A stretch of DNA of 46,923 bases from an uncultured Bacteroidales bacterium (GCA_947573135.1 CANPDU010000026.1:1-46923), one strand, 5' to 3'; numbered from the stretch's first letter, positions 1 through 8,278 are shown. Program-made: numbers and translations. Notes: generated by a model from the letters alone, not told the origin.

Positions 1-31
1 TAAAATAAAGTGTGTATAAAGTTTTGAAAAA

Positions 32-1324
32 TCATTCGGCGAGGCAGTCGTCGAGGGCGGCGATGATGGCTTCGCGGTCGAGGTGCTGACCGATGAAAAC
101 GAGTTTGATCATGCGGTCGCCGTATTTCTCGTCCCAGTCGCGCATCAGCCCCGGTTCGCGCTGCATCAGGGCGATCAGCTCTTCTTCGGGGGCTGTGGCG
201 TACCAGTAGCCTGACTCGGTCAGTTTTTTCTGGCGTCCGGCCTGTTCGAAAAGGAACGACATGTCGGGGTTGTGTTTGAAATAAACCACTCCTTTTGCGC
301 GGATGATGTTCGCAGGCCATTTCTGAGCGAGGAAACGGTCGAATTTATGCAGGTCGAAGGCCGGACGGCGGTAATAGACGAAGGTCTGTATGCCGTACTC
401 TTCGGCTTCGCCCTCTCCATGGTGGTGATGATGGTGGCAGGGACAGTTCTCGTCATGGCAGTGCTCCGGATCGTGGTCATGATCATGTTCATGGTGATGG
501 TGGCCTTCATGTTCGTGCTCATGCTCATGATGGTGCTCATGATGGTGGTGATGATGCGCTTCTTCCTCTTCTTCGGCACAGACAGCGCGCTCGATCTCAT
601 GAACCCAGGCTGCCGATGTGGCGACGCTCTCGAAATCAAAAAGACGGGTGTTGATGATGTCGTCGAGCGGCACATCGGCGTAGTCGCATTCGATGATGCG
701 TGCCTTGGGCTGGATGGCGCGGATTATGGCACGGATACGTGCGGCTTCATCTGCAGTGACTTCGGAAATTTTATTGAGCAGAATGATGTTGCAGAACTCG
801 ATCTGCTCGATGATGAGGTTCTCGATGTCGTCTTCGCCGAGATCGGGCTTAGACAGGTTTTCGCCGCAGCCGAATTCGTCACGCATGCGCAAAGCGTCGA
901 CGACGGTGACGATGCAGTCGAGACGGGGAATGCCGTGAGCAGTGTACTGCTCGTCCATCATGCGCATCGAGGATATTGTCTGGGCGATAGGCGCCGGTTC
1001 GCAGATGCCGCTGGCTTCGATGACTATATAGTCGAAGCGCCGTGAGGCTATGAGGTCGCTGAGCTGTCTGACAAGGTCCATCTGGAGAGTGCAGCAGATA
1101 CAGCCGTTCTGGAGGGCCACGAGGTCGTCAGACGACTGATCCTGGCCAACGACACCGCCTTTCTGAATGAGAGAGGCGTCGATGTTGACCTCGCCTATGT
1201 CATTCACGATGACGGCAAAGCGTATGCCCTGACGGTTAGACAGAATGTGGTTGAGAAGAGTTGTCTTGCCGCTGCCGAGGTAACCGGTCAGCAGCAGGAC
1301 CGGAGTTTCGATTTTTGAGTTCAT
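32..1324 (-). CDS. CobW/ZNG-type GTP-dependent metal chaperone with His-rich insert
   Basis: A 430-residue G3E-family GTPase. Walker A is GYLGSGKT (residues 14-21), the metal-binding CxCC motif is C75-I-C77-C78 within QNGCICCTL, and a CobW C-terminal domain follows from about residue 311. Family members with CxCC deliver zinc (or another metal) to client enzymes using GTP hydrolysis. Between the two domains, residues about 251-309 are an acidic and histidine-rich stretch with two extra cysteines (EHCHDENCPCHHHH), which would act as a metal store or sensor; that role is inference. It is the last gene of the minus-strand run, 9 nt after the phosphodiesterase gene. I see no obvious Zur-like palindrome nearby, so zinc regulation is not shown by the sequence. 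The exact metal and client are unknown. Confidence 0.9.
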   Translation of the reverse strand: MNSKIETPVLLLTGYLGSGKTTLLNHILSNRQGIRFAVIVNDIGEVNIDASLIQKGGVVGQDQSSDDLVALQNGCICCTLQMDLVRQLSDLIASRRFDYIVIEASGICEPAPIAQTISSMRMMDEQYTAHGIPRLDCIVTVVDALRMRDEFGCGENLSKPDLGEDDIENLIIEQIEFCNIILLNKISEVTADEAARIRAIIRAIQPKARIIECDYADVPLDDIINTRLFDFESVATSAAWVHEIERAVCAEEEEEAHHHHHHEHHHEHEHEHEGHHHHEHDHDHDPEHCHDENCPCHHHHHHGEGEAEEYGIQTFVYYRRPAFDLHKFDRFLAQKWPANIIRAKGVVYFKHNPDMSFLFEQAGRQKKLTESGYWYATAPEEELIALMQREPGLMRDWDEKYGDRMIKLVFIGQHLDREAIIAALDDCLAE

Positions 1325-1333
1325 TTATGATGC

Positions 1334-2803
1334 CTAAAATTTGACGATAATATCTGAGATAACAGGGAGATGGTCTGACGGTGATTTTTTCGACGGTTCG
1401 GGCACGAAACATGATTTAAGCTCGAAATCCTGCGGCGGATATGCAAAGATAAAATCGAGTTTATCCTGAGGAGCGTCGGCAGGCCAGGTCTTTGTGGTAT
1501 TGGTGAGATCTTTCATGCGTGCTTTGATCGACTCGATGTAGAGCTGACCGTTTGTGGCGTTGAAATCACCGGCGAGAAGGGCGGGATAGGGGGATTGCGA
1601 CATCTTTTCGGCCACATAGCGGGCCTGCTGTTTACGTGTCTCGTGATCGCGATAGTCAAGATGAGTAGATGCGAACACCATTTTTTGGCCGGGAAGTTCG
1701 AAAGTCCCCATCAGCAGAACGCGTGGCTCTTCATTGCCGGGATTGGGAAGCTCGAATTTCTCGATCTTTTCAGCCGGATAACGGGAGAGTATGCCGATAC
1801 CATAGTAGCCTGAGCCGAGGTCGATAGCGCGGCCATAGTAGCCGAATAGACCTGTGCGCCGGGCAAGTTCGGTGACATAGTTGAGACCGTTGTTGTGTTT
1901 TGCCGCTGCGCGGTTTGTGTTGACGTCAACTTCCTGAATGGCTACAAAATCAGGGCTGTATTTTTTGATTTCGGCTGCGATACGATCCATGTCAGCGAGT
2001 TCGCCGAACCGCAGATTGTAGGTCATGACAGTCATCTCGCGGGGTGCGTAAGCCTGATCGACGAGCTGCATGGCGAGTTCGGGTTCGTCGGTTGTGATGT
2101 AGTCGGCGCCGTGATTGATACACCATTGTATGTCGGCGGGAGTGTCGACCGTCCAGATGTTGACTGTGAGTCCGAGGTCATGAATACGCTTGATCCATTC
2201 GGGATTGGAGCGGAATGCGCTGATATGATAGTCGGCGCCCGAACCTCCGATATTATTGAGCATGTCGGGATCGGCTGCCGACAGAAACTGCACCGGCCGG
2301 CCGCTCATGGCGACAAGATTGTCAAAAGAGTTGCGTGAGAACGTTATATACGATGTGCGGTCGGTAAGACCTTTTTCAGCTATCATGTCGATGATCATCG
2401 GCACAGCGAGATCCTCGCGCTGCGGGTCGGAATGGGTCTTGACTTCGAGTACGATATCCGGTCTGAGACCTTTAGCGATTTCGAGATAGCTGTCGAGGGT
2501 AGGAAGCGGTTCGCCGTTGGCGAGCCGGAGTTTCGAGAGTTCATCGGAATTCGCTTTTTCAATAGTGACACCGTTGAAAGCCGGGTCATGGTTGACATAA
2601 AGGACACTGTCTGCAGAAATCCATACGTCAAGCTCTACGGCATCCGCACCGACAGAATCCGCCTTGATTAGTGCGCGTATCGAATTCTGAGCCGAGCCGT
2701 CCGGTTTCCAGTGACCGCGGTGGGCTACAATCTGAGGACGGCCGGCAGAAGCTGACAGTGCTCCCAGAGCAAGAACAGATAAAACGAGAGATCTAAGTTT
2801 CAT
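1334..2803 (-). CDS. Fused glycerophosphodiester phosphodiesterase / EEP-family phosphatase, exported
   Basis: A 489-residue two-domain enzyme. An N-terminal signal peptide (residues 1-20, ending LSASA) points to export to the periplasm or beyond. Residues about 23-250 are a GDPD TIM-barrel with the catalytic and metal residues H28-R-G-H31, E57-L-D59 and H72-D (the AHRGH, ELDVW and NHDP motifs). From residue 257 (MTVMTYNLRF) to the end is an endonuclease/exonuclease/phosphatase domain with QEVD, AGDFNA and SDHLP motifs. GDPDs cut glycerophosphodiesters to glycerol-3-phosphate plus an alcohol; EEP enzymes hydrolyse phosphodiesters in nucleic acids, inositol phosphates or sphingomyelin. Which substrate the second domain uses cannot be read from the sequence. 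It lies 23 nt downstream of pdxB and 9 nt upstream of the CobW gene. Confidence 0.9.
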   Translation of the reverse strand: MKLRSLVLSVLALGALSASAGRPQIVAHRGHWKPDGSAQNSIRALIKADSVGADAVELDVWISADSVLYVNHDPAFNGVTIEKANSDELSKLRLANGEPLPTLDSYLEIAKGLRPDIVLEVKTHSDPQREDLAVPMIIDMIAEKGLTDRTSYITFSRNSFDNLVAMSGRPVQFLSAADPDMLNNIGGSGADYHISAFRSNPEWIKRIHDLGLTVNIWTVDTPADIQWCINHGADYITTDEPELAMQLVDQAYAPREMTVMTYNLRFGELADMDRIAAEIKKYSPDFVAIQEVDVNTNRAAAKHNNGLNYVTELARRTGLFGYYGRAIDLGSGYYGIGILSRYPAEKIEKFELPNPGNEEPRVLLMGTFELPGQKMVFASTHLDYRDHETRKQQARYVAEKMSQSPYPALLAGDFNATNGQLYIESIKARMKDLTNTTKTWPADAPQDKLDFIFAYPPQDFELKSCFVPEPSKKSPSDHLPVISDIIVKF

Positions 2804-2826
2804 GACTTTAATAAATATGTAGTTTG

Positions 2827-3840
2827 CTATATTTCCGAGCGATACCGATAGTTGTTGCGCAGATATTCGAATGCTTCTGGATTGTTTTTCAAGGCTACTG
2901 TGTCAGCCAGCGGATTGTAACTGCCGATAACGGCCAGCGGCGTAACGTAGGGGGGGACGGGTTTTGGGGTGTCGGCCTTAACGGACACGCGCGGCAGATA
3001 GAAGAATGTCGTCAGAGCGTCGACGATCATCTGTGTGGCGCGCACTTTGCCGTCGTGGGAGTATCCGGCGATATGCGGAGTGGCGATAGCGGCACGAGAC
3101 AGAAGTTCGGCCGATATGTCGGGTTCGTTTTCCCAGCAGTCGATGGCGACAGGTCCGACCGAACCGTTGTCGATGGCGGCGATAAGCGCTGCTGTGTCCG
3201 TAATCGGACCACGCGCGCTGTTGATCAGGATCGGCGCACGCCGCAGTTTTGCAAAAAACGCCTCATCAGCCATATGGAACGTCGCGTCGTCGCCCCCACG
3301 GGTGAGGGGAGTGTGGAATGTTATTATGTCGGCCTTACGGGCTATATCGTCGATTGACGACCAGTCTTTGTCGCTTTCAGTACGCATCCGAGGCGGATCG
3401 CAGCATAGAACTTTCATGTCGAGCCTTCGAGCCCATCTTTCTACTATAGATCCGACATGGCCGACGCCCACGATGCCGAGCGTATATCCGGCCAAAGGCC
3501 GGTTGGCAAGCTGCATTATTGTCGCAAAAACATATTGGGCGACTGCCGGTGCGTTGCATCCCGGCGCGTTTATGACCGTTATGCCGTGGGCTGCACACCA
3601 CTCGAGGTCGATATGGTCTGTGCCGATGGTAGCTGTGCCGATAAAACGACAGCGTGATTTCTCGAGCAATTGTGCGTCACACCGTGTGCGCGTCCTGACG
3701 ATGAGGGCGTCGGCATCTTTGACTGCTGCCGGGGTGAATTCTTCGGCAGCAAGGTAACGGACATCGGCATAAGGTTCGAGCAGCCCGGCTATGAAAGGCA
3801 CATTTCGTTCGACGACGAAGTTCAGACGAAAATTTTCCAT
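2827..3840 (-). CDS. pdxB: 4-phosphoerythronate dehydrogenase (PdxB)
   Basis: A 337-residue D-2-hydroxyacid dehydrogenase. It has the Rossmann NAD motif LGIVGVGHVGSIVERWA, the substrate loop NSARGPI and the active-site histidine segment PHIAGYSHDGK. PdxB oxidises 4-phosphoerythronate in the DXP-dependent pyridoxal phosphate pathway; the short C-terminal dimerisation region fits PdxB better than SerA. An ATG 45 nt upstream is in frame, but the conserved N-terminus begins MENFRLNFVVERNVPF, so the start is set at 3840. It overlaps the upstream membrane-protein gene by 19 nt, which suggests translational coupling. Confidence 0.9.
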   Translation of the reverse strand: MENFRLNFVVERNVPFIAGLLEPYADVRYLAAEEFTPAAVKDADALIVRTRTRCDAQLLEKSRCRFIGTATIGTDHIDLEWCAAHGITVINAPGCNAPAVAQYVFATIMQLANRPLAGYTLGIVGVGHVGSIVERWARRLDMKVLCCDPPRMRTESDKDWSSIDDIARKADIITFHTPLTRGGDDATFHMADEAFFAKLRRAPILINSARGPITDTAALIAAIDNGSVGPVAIDCWENEPDISAELLSRAAIATPHIAGYSHDGKVRATQMIVDALTTFFYLPRVSVKADTPKPVPPYVTPLAVIGSYNPLADTVALKNNPEAFEYLRNNYRYRSEI

Positions 3841-4799
3841 ATGTAGATCGCGTAGTAGATTATTATTGATATTATAGCAACCCACGCACGGGGGCTGTTT
3901 CTAATTACAAACAAATGACCGAGGAAAAAGGCCGAGCAACAGTTTAGCAGAGTAAGGTATGTGATGAAATTCGTAAAGTCGGCGGCCATGGCAATTACGG
4001 TAACGACAGTCAGAAGGGTGAGAAGACCGTTGCAGGCGCGTGTGCGAGCATTGTAAGTTATCAGCTTGAGTAGACTCAGAGCGTAGGCGGTCATGGTCAG
4101 AACGACAGTCAGGGCTATCGTAGAAGCCAGCAGGATTGTCTCGGCAGAGTCAGCGGCTTCGATCACACTTACAAAATGCGGTAAGTGGAAATCTCCCGGC
4201 GTCACGATGCCCGCGCCGAAAAGCAGCCACCACGGAGTGATTACTCCGACTAAAGCAGCGAGAACAGTGCGCAAAGTGAAGATTCGCATCTGAGCACAGG
4301 CAATTATGAAGACAGGGATGTAGATTATAAATGCATACTGGACCGCAATCGCGCTCGAAAGGAGGAAAAACACCAGGAAGACTCTTCTGCGGGATTCCGG
4401 CTTACTATAGACGCTGAACATCAGGGTCATCGATGCCATTATGATTGCAGCCAGAAGAGTCCCGGATCCCAGACGGGCGGTGATTTCGGGAGTAGCCGTC
4501 TGCAGTACGGCAAAAAAAGTCGCATAGATGAAAGTGATTGTGCGCGGTATGGTGTATGCCTTGTTGATGTAGACCATAAAGGCGATAATGATGAGTATCA
4601 CCCCGGTATTGGCCCACAAAGACATTATCGGAGAAGAGATCCATTCGCTGACAGGAGGCAGAATAGTGCCGTTGTCATCACTGACCGGCGTAACCGCTCC
4701 TGTTGCGACTGCATAAAATGCAGAAGCGATCATCACGATGACTGCCATGACCATCGCTCCGCGCGAATGGAGCTGCCGGGTGACAACGGACGCTTTCAA
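3822..4799 (-). CDS. Polytopic inner-membrane protein of unknown function
   Basis: A 325-residue, strongly hydrophobic protein with roughly nine predicted membrane segments, for example around residues 16-36, 62-78, 86-105, 115-130, 143-175, 185-205, 225-250, 265-290 and 305-325. A short cytoplasmic-type arginine patch (SKPESRRRV) lies in the middle. I do not recognise catalytic motifs or a named family with certainty. It sits between purD (gap 21 nt) and pdxB (overlap 19 nt), so it is co-transcribed with biosynthetic genes; this says little about its role. Membrane proteins of this size and position are common in Bacteroidales and usually annotated hypothetical. Confidence 0.8.
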   Translation of the reverse strand: MKASVVTRQLHSRGAMVMAVIVMIASAFYAVATGAVTPVSDDNGTILPPVSEWISSPIMSLWANTGVILIIIAFMVYINKAYTIPRTITFIYATFFAVLQTATPEITARLGSGTLLAAIIMASMTLMFSVYSKPESRRRVFLVFFLLSSAIAVQYAFIIYIPVFIIACAQMRIFTLRTVLAALVGVITPWWLLFGAGIVTPGDFHLPHFVSVIEAADSAETILLASTIALTVVLTMTAYALSLLKLITYNARTRACNGLLTLLTVVTVIAMAADFTNFITYLTLLNCCSAFFLGHLFVIRNSPRAWVAIISIIIYYAIYIWKIFV

Positions 4800-4820
4800 T
4801 GCAAAACCATTGGGGATGGT

Positions 4821-6098
4821 TTATTTCATGAGGTCGCGGCCAATGTCGCGGCGGAAATATTTGCCGTCGAAGTGTATGCCGTCGACTGCCTGATAGCTTT
4901 TTGACAGAGCGTCGGCTATGTTGTCGCCGTAGGACGTAGCTGCTATCACACGTCCGCCGGAAGTGAGCAACCGTCCGTCGGGCTCACGGCGTGTGCCTGC
5001 ATGGAAAAGAATGCTTTGCGCGGGCTTGAGGTCTCCTGTGATTTCAAGGCCTTTGGCGTAAGATCCGGGATATCCTCCCGAAACAGCCATTACTGTCACT
5101 GCCGTGCGCGGATCATGGTCGGCGGGAATGTCACCGAGACTTCCTTTTGCCGCTCCTTCGAGCAGATCGACGATATCGGATGCGATGCGGGGCATCACGA
5201 CTTCTGTCTCGGGATCGCCCATACGGACATTGTATTCGATGACCATAGGATCGCCGCCGACATTGATCAGGCCGAGGAATATGAAACCGCGGTATACAAT
5301 GCCTTCTTCTTTTAGCCCCCGTACAGTGGGCAGGATGATCCGCTGTTCAACTTTATCCATGAAAGTTTTGTCGGCGAAAGGAACGGGACTTACTGCTCCC
5401 ATACCTCCCGTATTGAGGCCTGTATCGCCTTCGCCTATACGTTTGTAGTCTTTGGCAACAGGCAGTATACGGTATCCTCCTTCGCCGTCGGTGAGGACGA
5501 AAACAGAGCACTCGATGCCGCTGAGAAACTCCTCGATCACAACTGTAGCCGACGAAGCTCCGAACATGCCTCCGAGCATTTCGGCCAACGCTTTTTTAGC
5601 TTCATCGAGATTGTCGATTATGAGTACGCCTTTACCGGCAGCGAGACCGTCGGCCTTAAGAACATAGGGCGGACGGAGAGATTCGAGAAAACGGCAACCG
5701 TCGGCGATATTGGCTGATGTGAAGCTTTCATAGCGTGCTGTCGGTATCGAGTGGCGCATCATGAACCGTTTGGCGAAGTCTTTGCTTCCTTCTAAAGCCG
5801 CTCCGTCTTTTGAAGGACCGACGACGAGAACCGAATCACCGGCAAAAAAATCATAAATCCCGGCAACGAGCGGATCTTCGTTGCCGACGACGATCATGTC
5901 GATGGCATTATCGGCTACAAACTGTTTTATTGCAGTGAAGTCGAGCGGCGACAGGCTGACGTTTGTGCCGTAAGCTTCTGTGCCGCCGTTGCCTGGCGCG
6001 ATGAAAAGTCGTGCCGTGCGCGGGCTTTGGGCAATTTTCCATGCGAGGGCGGATTCACGGCCACCTGAACCTAAAAGAAGGATATTGAGCTTTGACAT
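4821..6098 (-). CDS. purD: Phosphoribosylamine-glycine ligase (GAR synthetase)
   Basis: A 425-residue ATP-grasp ligase that joins glycine to phosphoribosylamine in step two of purine synthesis, in the cytosol. Visible family landmarks are the N-terminal LLLGSGGRESALAWK, APGNGGT, the nucleotide-binding PPYVLKADGLAAGKGV, the GARS signature RMGDPETEVVMP and GGMGAVSPVP. Length and order match full-length PurD with no truncation. It is 29 nt downstream of the methyltransferase gene and 21 nt upstream of the membrane protein, inside the minus-strand operon; no purine regulatory element was seen in the short gap. Confidence 0.97.
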   Translation of the reverse strand: MSKLNILLLGSGGRESALAWKIAQSPRTARLFIAPGNGGTEAYGTNVSLSPLDFTAIKQFVADNAIDMIVVGNEDPLVAGIYDFFAGDSVLVVGPSKDGAALEGSKDFAKRFMMRHSIPTARYESFTSANIADGCRFLESLRPPYVLKADGLAAGKGVLIIDNLDEAKKALAEMLGGMFGASSATVVIEEFLSGIECSVFVLTDGEGGYRILPVAKDYKRIGEGDTGLNTGGMGAVSPVPFADKTFMDKVEQRIILPTVRGLKEEGIVYRGFIFLGLINVGGDPMVIEYNVRMGDPETEVVMPRIASDIVDLLEGAAKGSLGDIPADHDPRTAVTVMAVSGGYPGSYAKGLEITGDLKPAQSILFHAGTRREPDGRLLTSGGRVIAATSYGDNIADALSKSYQAVDGIHFDGKYFRRDIGRDLMK

Positions 6099-6127
6099 GA
6101 TCTGATATTTGGAATGTGAATGTTAGC

Positions 6128-7645
6128 TTAATTATTTTCGGAATTGTTGTCGGCGTCACGTTTTTTCCATCCTCGCGAACGCATCAGAGGACCTGACTGA
6201 GGCGGCAATGAAGGTTTTTTGTCACCGATGCTCTTAAGAGCGTGAGGATTACGGCGCAGTGCAAACGGATTTTCGGGATCGGAAGGTTGTTCGGCCTTGA
6301 AGCGGTTGTCGCGGCGGTCACCCGGTCGCGACGGTCTGTTGTCGCGGTCGTGGCGGTCACCGAAACCGCGGTCGTTGCGGCGGTCTTTGCCGAATGGCCT
6401 GCTGTCGCGTGACCGGCGGTCATAGCGGTTTGTCTGACGCGGAGTCTCCTCGTCGCGTTTTTCCTTGATTCGGCCGCCGGCCGCCATAAACGATTTTTTG
6501 TCACCGTCGAAGATTACATATTCGCGGAGCTCGCATTCGAGAGCACCGTTGTAGAGAGGTATTTTTTCAGAAGCAGACAGGCCTATTTTGCGGAAATACT
6601 CGTCGCGGTATCCGATGATCCAGGCGCTGTATCCGGTGAATACATGCTTGAGTTTGGTTCCGATTGTTTCGTAGAGGGCATCCATATCGGGAGCGCTTAT
6701 GCGTTCGCCGTATGGTGGATTTGTTACTACTATGCCTGCGGGTTGAGGAGCCTCGATCCACTTAGACAGAGGCATGACTTTTAGATCGACATATTTCGCC
6801 ACGCCGGCGCTTTTGAGATTTGACTCAGCGATGGCTACGGCTTTGGGCGAGATGTCGGCACCGACTATCGGGCATTCGACAGACCGTTCGCCGCTCTCGT
6901 CGTTGTACAGACGGTCAAATAGCTCGCTGTCGAAGTCTTTCCAGTGCTCAAACGCAAACCCTTTACGGTATATGCCGGGATTGATGTTTGCGGCTATCAG
7001 TGCTGCTTCGACGAGGAATGTGCCGGATCCGCACATAGGATCGACAAAAGGGCATTCGCCATGCCAGCCGGAGAGCATTATAATGCCTGCGGCAAGCACT
7101 TCGTTGATAGGCGCTTCGGTCTGAGCTACCCGATATCCGCGTTTGTGGAGCGATTCACCTGAAGAATCGAGCGACAGAGTCACTTCAGTTCCCGAGATGT
7201 GGACGTTGATCATAACGTCGGCATCCTTAAGCCTTACGCCCGGGCGCTTGTCTGCTCCATAACGATCTTTGAACCAGTCGACGATAGCATCCTTGATGCG
7301 GTAAGTGACATAGCGCGAATGTGTGAACTCGGCGCTGTAAGCCGTAGTGTCGATTGAAAAAGTCTTGTCGAGTGTCATTACCGACGACCAATCGAAATCT
7401 TTGGCTTTGTCATAGAGATCGTCCGGATCCTTGGCTGAAAATTTATAGAACGGTTTGAGGATTCTTAATGCAGTGCGGCAGCATAGATTTGCCTTGTAGA
7501 GAGTTTCAAGATTACCTCGGAAGGCAACCATCCGTTTGCCTTCTTCGACATTCTCGGCTCCGAGTCCGCGAAGTTCGCCGGCAAGCACACCTTCCAGACC
7601 CTGGAAGGTCTTGGCAACCATTTCAAATTTGTCGTTGCTTATCAT
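6128..7645 (-). CDS. THUMP-domain class I SAM-dependent RNA methyltransferase with basic disordered tail
   Basis: A 505-residue protein. Residues about 5-160 form a THUMP-containing RNA-binding region, and residues about 165-390 a methyltransferase of the RlmL N-terminal/YpsC type, with the motif DPMCGSGTFLVEA and the catalytic NPPYGER at 309-315. The family makes N2-methylguanosine in 23S rRNA; the exact target here is inferred. The last ~110 residues are low-complexity, rich in Arg, Asp and Gly (for example RRNDRGFGDRHDRDNR), an RNA-binding-like tail absent from the minimal enzyme. It is the first gene of the six-gene operon and has a promoter -10-like box TAACTTTG just upstream (7662-7669). 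Confidence 0.9.
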   Translation of the reverse strand: MISNDKFEMVAKTFQGLEGVLAGELRGLGAENVEEGKRMVAFRGNLETLYKANLCCRTALRILKPFYKFSAKDPDDLYDKAKDFDWSSVMTLDKTFSIDTTAYSAEFTHSRYVTYRIKDAIVDWFKDRYGADKRPGVRLKDADVMINVHISGTEVTLSLDSSGESLHKRGYRVAQTEAPINEVLAAGIIMLSGWHGECPFVDPMCGSGTFLVEAALIAANINPGIYRKGFAFEHWKDFDSELFDRLYNDESGERSVECPIVGADISPKAVAIAESNLKSAGVAKYVDLKVMPLSKWIEAPQPAGIVVTNPPYGERISAPDMDALYETIGTKLKHVFTGYSAWIIGYRDEYFRKIGLSASEKIPLYNGALECELREYVIFDGDKKSFMAAGGRIKEKRDEETPRQTNRYDRRSRDSRPFGKDRRNDRGFGDRHDRDNRPSRPGDRRDNRFKAEQPSDPENPFALRRNPHALKSIGDKKPSLPPQSGPLMRSRGWKKRDADNNSENN

Positions 7646-7661
7646 CTTTCTAAAGTTTTTG

Positions 7662-7669
7662 CAAAGTTA
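7662..7669 (-). promoter_or_regulatory. Promoter -7 box of the methyltransferase-purD-pdxB operon
   Basis: On the minus strand the sequence TAACTTTG fits the Bacteroidota -7 consensus TAnnTTTG. It ends 16 nt before the ATG at 7645, giving a leader of about a dozen bases. No clear TTTG -33 element was found at 19-21 nt. Confidence 0.65.
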
Positions 7670-7715
7670 CAACATCCTCGGCTGATTTCCGCAGCAGAAT
7701 ATTAAATTATGGAGA

Positions 7716-7859
7716 ATAAAAAATGAAAGTGCGCTACTTCACAGTAACGCACCTCCCTCATAACCAAAATTCAAGTATATATTGTGAGTCTAACAAAACG
7801 TTATAATAATTGCTCTTTAGGTAGCTTTTTGATAAAGCTTATTCAATAAGTTTATTTTA
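7716..7859 (-). ncRNA. Candidate small RNA with intrinsic terminator
   Basis: On the minus strand a TAACTTTG -7 box (7866-7873) is followed by about 145 nt that ends in a hairpin (GTGCGTTAC / GTAGCGCAC, 7729-7752, loop of 6) and a T-rich tail (TTTCATTTTTTATTC, 7714-7728). The interval also contains AGCTTT/AAAGCT and CTTAT/ATAAG inverted repeats. No Shine-Dalgarno plus ORF of note is present on that strand. Box, length and terminator together look like an independent small transcript, but the -33 element is missing and no known RNA family is recognised. It could also be a decaying terminator of a lost gene. Confidence 0.35.
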
Positions 7860-7865
7860 CACTCG

Positions 7866-7873
7866 CAAAGTTA
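7866..7873 (-). promoter_or_regulatory. -7 box for the candidate small RNA
   Basis: TAACTTTG on the minus strand, matching TAnnTTTG. No TTTG is present at the expected -33 distance, so this is a weak promoter call. Confidence 0.35.
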
Positions 7874-8130
7874 AGCCAAATTTTTAAAAAGTCACCCCTG
7901 TTTAGTCAAATATAATATTAAAATATGTTAAACAAGTGCATGCCAATTAACACAAGCATAGTTTGTTATGAAAAAATGGCTCCTCGATCATATCAAAAAA
8001 GACAAAAAACACACCTAAAATATCGCGAAAAAATGGATTAGAGTGATTCGGACCGAGATAAATTGTTATAAAAGCCATTTAAGCCGATTGAAAAACAAAA
8101 AATATTATTCTAAGTCGCAAATAGAAGAAT

Positions 8131-8149
8131 ATTTTTAAACAAGCTCTAA
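8131..8149 (+). repeat. Solo copy of the MITE terminal repeat
   Basis: ATTTTTAAACAAGCTC followed by TAA is identical over 16 nt, plus the TAA, to the right end of the MITE-like element at 34664-34961. No inverted partner was found within the intergenic region to its left, so it is a relic or solo end. It lies about 55 nt upstream of the lysS -7 box. Confidence 0.6.
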
Positions 8150-8203
8150 ATTTCATTCGGTAAAACGCTAAAGTCGTGATTCGTTAATTAGAGTGATTTT
8201 TTG

Positions 8204-8211
8204 TAACTTTG
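8204..8211 (+). promoter_or_regulatory. lysS operon promoter
   Basis: TAACTTTG matches the -7 consensus; the -33 region is poor. Predicted transcription start is near 8216, leaving a leader of roughly 60 nt before the ATG at 8279. One copy of a 12-nt direct repeat (ATTAGAGTGATT, 8187-8198) sits inside the promoter spacer. Confidence 0.6.
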
Positions 8212-8278
8212 CGCGTTATAATATAGTTGTATATCAGAATGCATCAATGATGCATTGAATTAAAAACGAAATCAGATA

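Larger units (their letters stand above)
7646..8278. other. Intergenic region between divergent operons
   Basis: This 633 bp AT-rich stretch holds no credible protein gene. It contains the methyltransferase promoter at its left edge, a candidate minus-strand small RNA with terminator (7715-7873), a solo copy of the transposon-end repeat (8131-8146), two copies of ATTAGAGTGATT (8037-8048 and 8187-8198) and the lysS promoter (8204-8211). The segment 7880-8030 shows nothing else I can support. Confidence 0.7.

Noticed and set aside
440-560. Repetitive CATGATGGTG-like sequence resembling a microsatellite or CRISPR
   Set aside because: The periodicity is codon-driven (His/Glu runs) and units are irregular; no conserved spacers of CRISPR type.
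220-1045. Overlapping long ORFs on both strands over the histidine-rich part of the CobW gene
   Set aside because: They arise because a CAT/CAC/GAG-rich codon stretch lacks stops in other frames; protein content is low-complexity and without motifs, whereas the CobW frame has clear catalytic motifs.
7723-7806. A 27-codon plus-strand ORF with GGAG upstream
   Set aside because: It lies antisense to the candidate small RNA terminator, has no recognisable peptide features, and Bacteroidota rarely use such RBSs; chance is likely.
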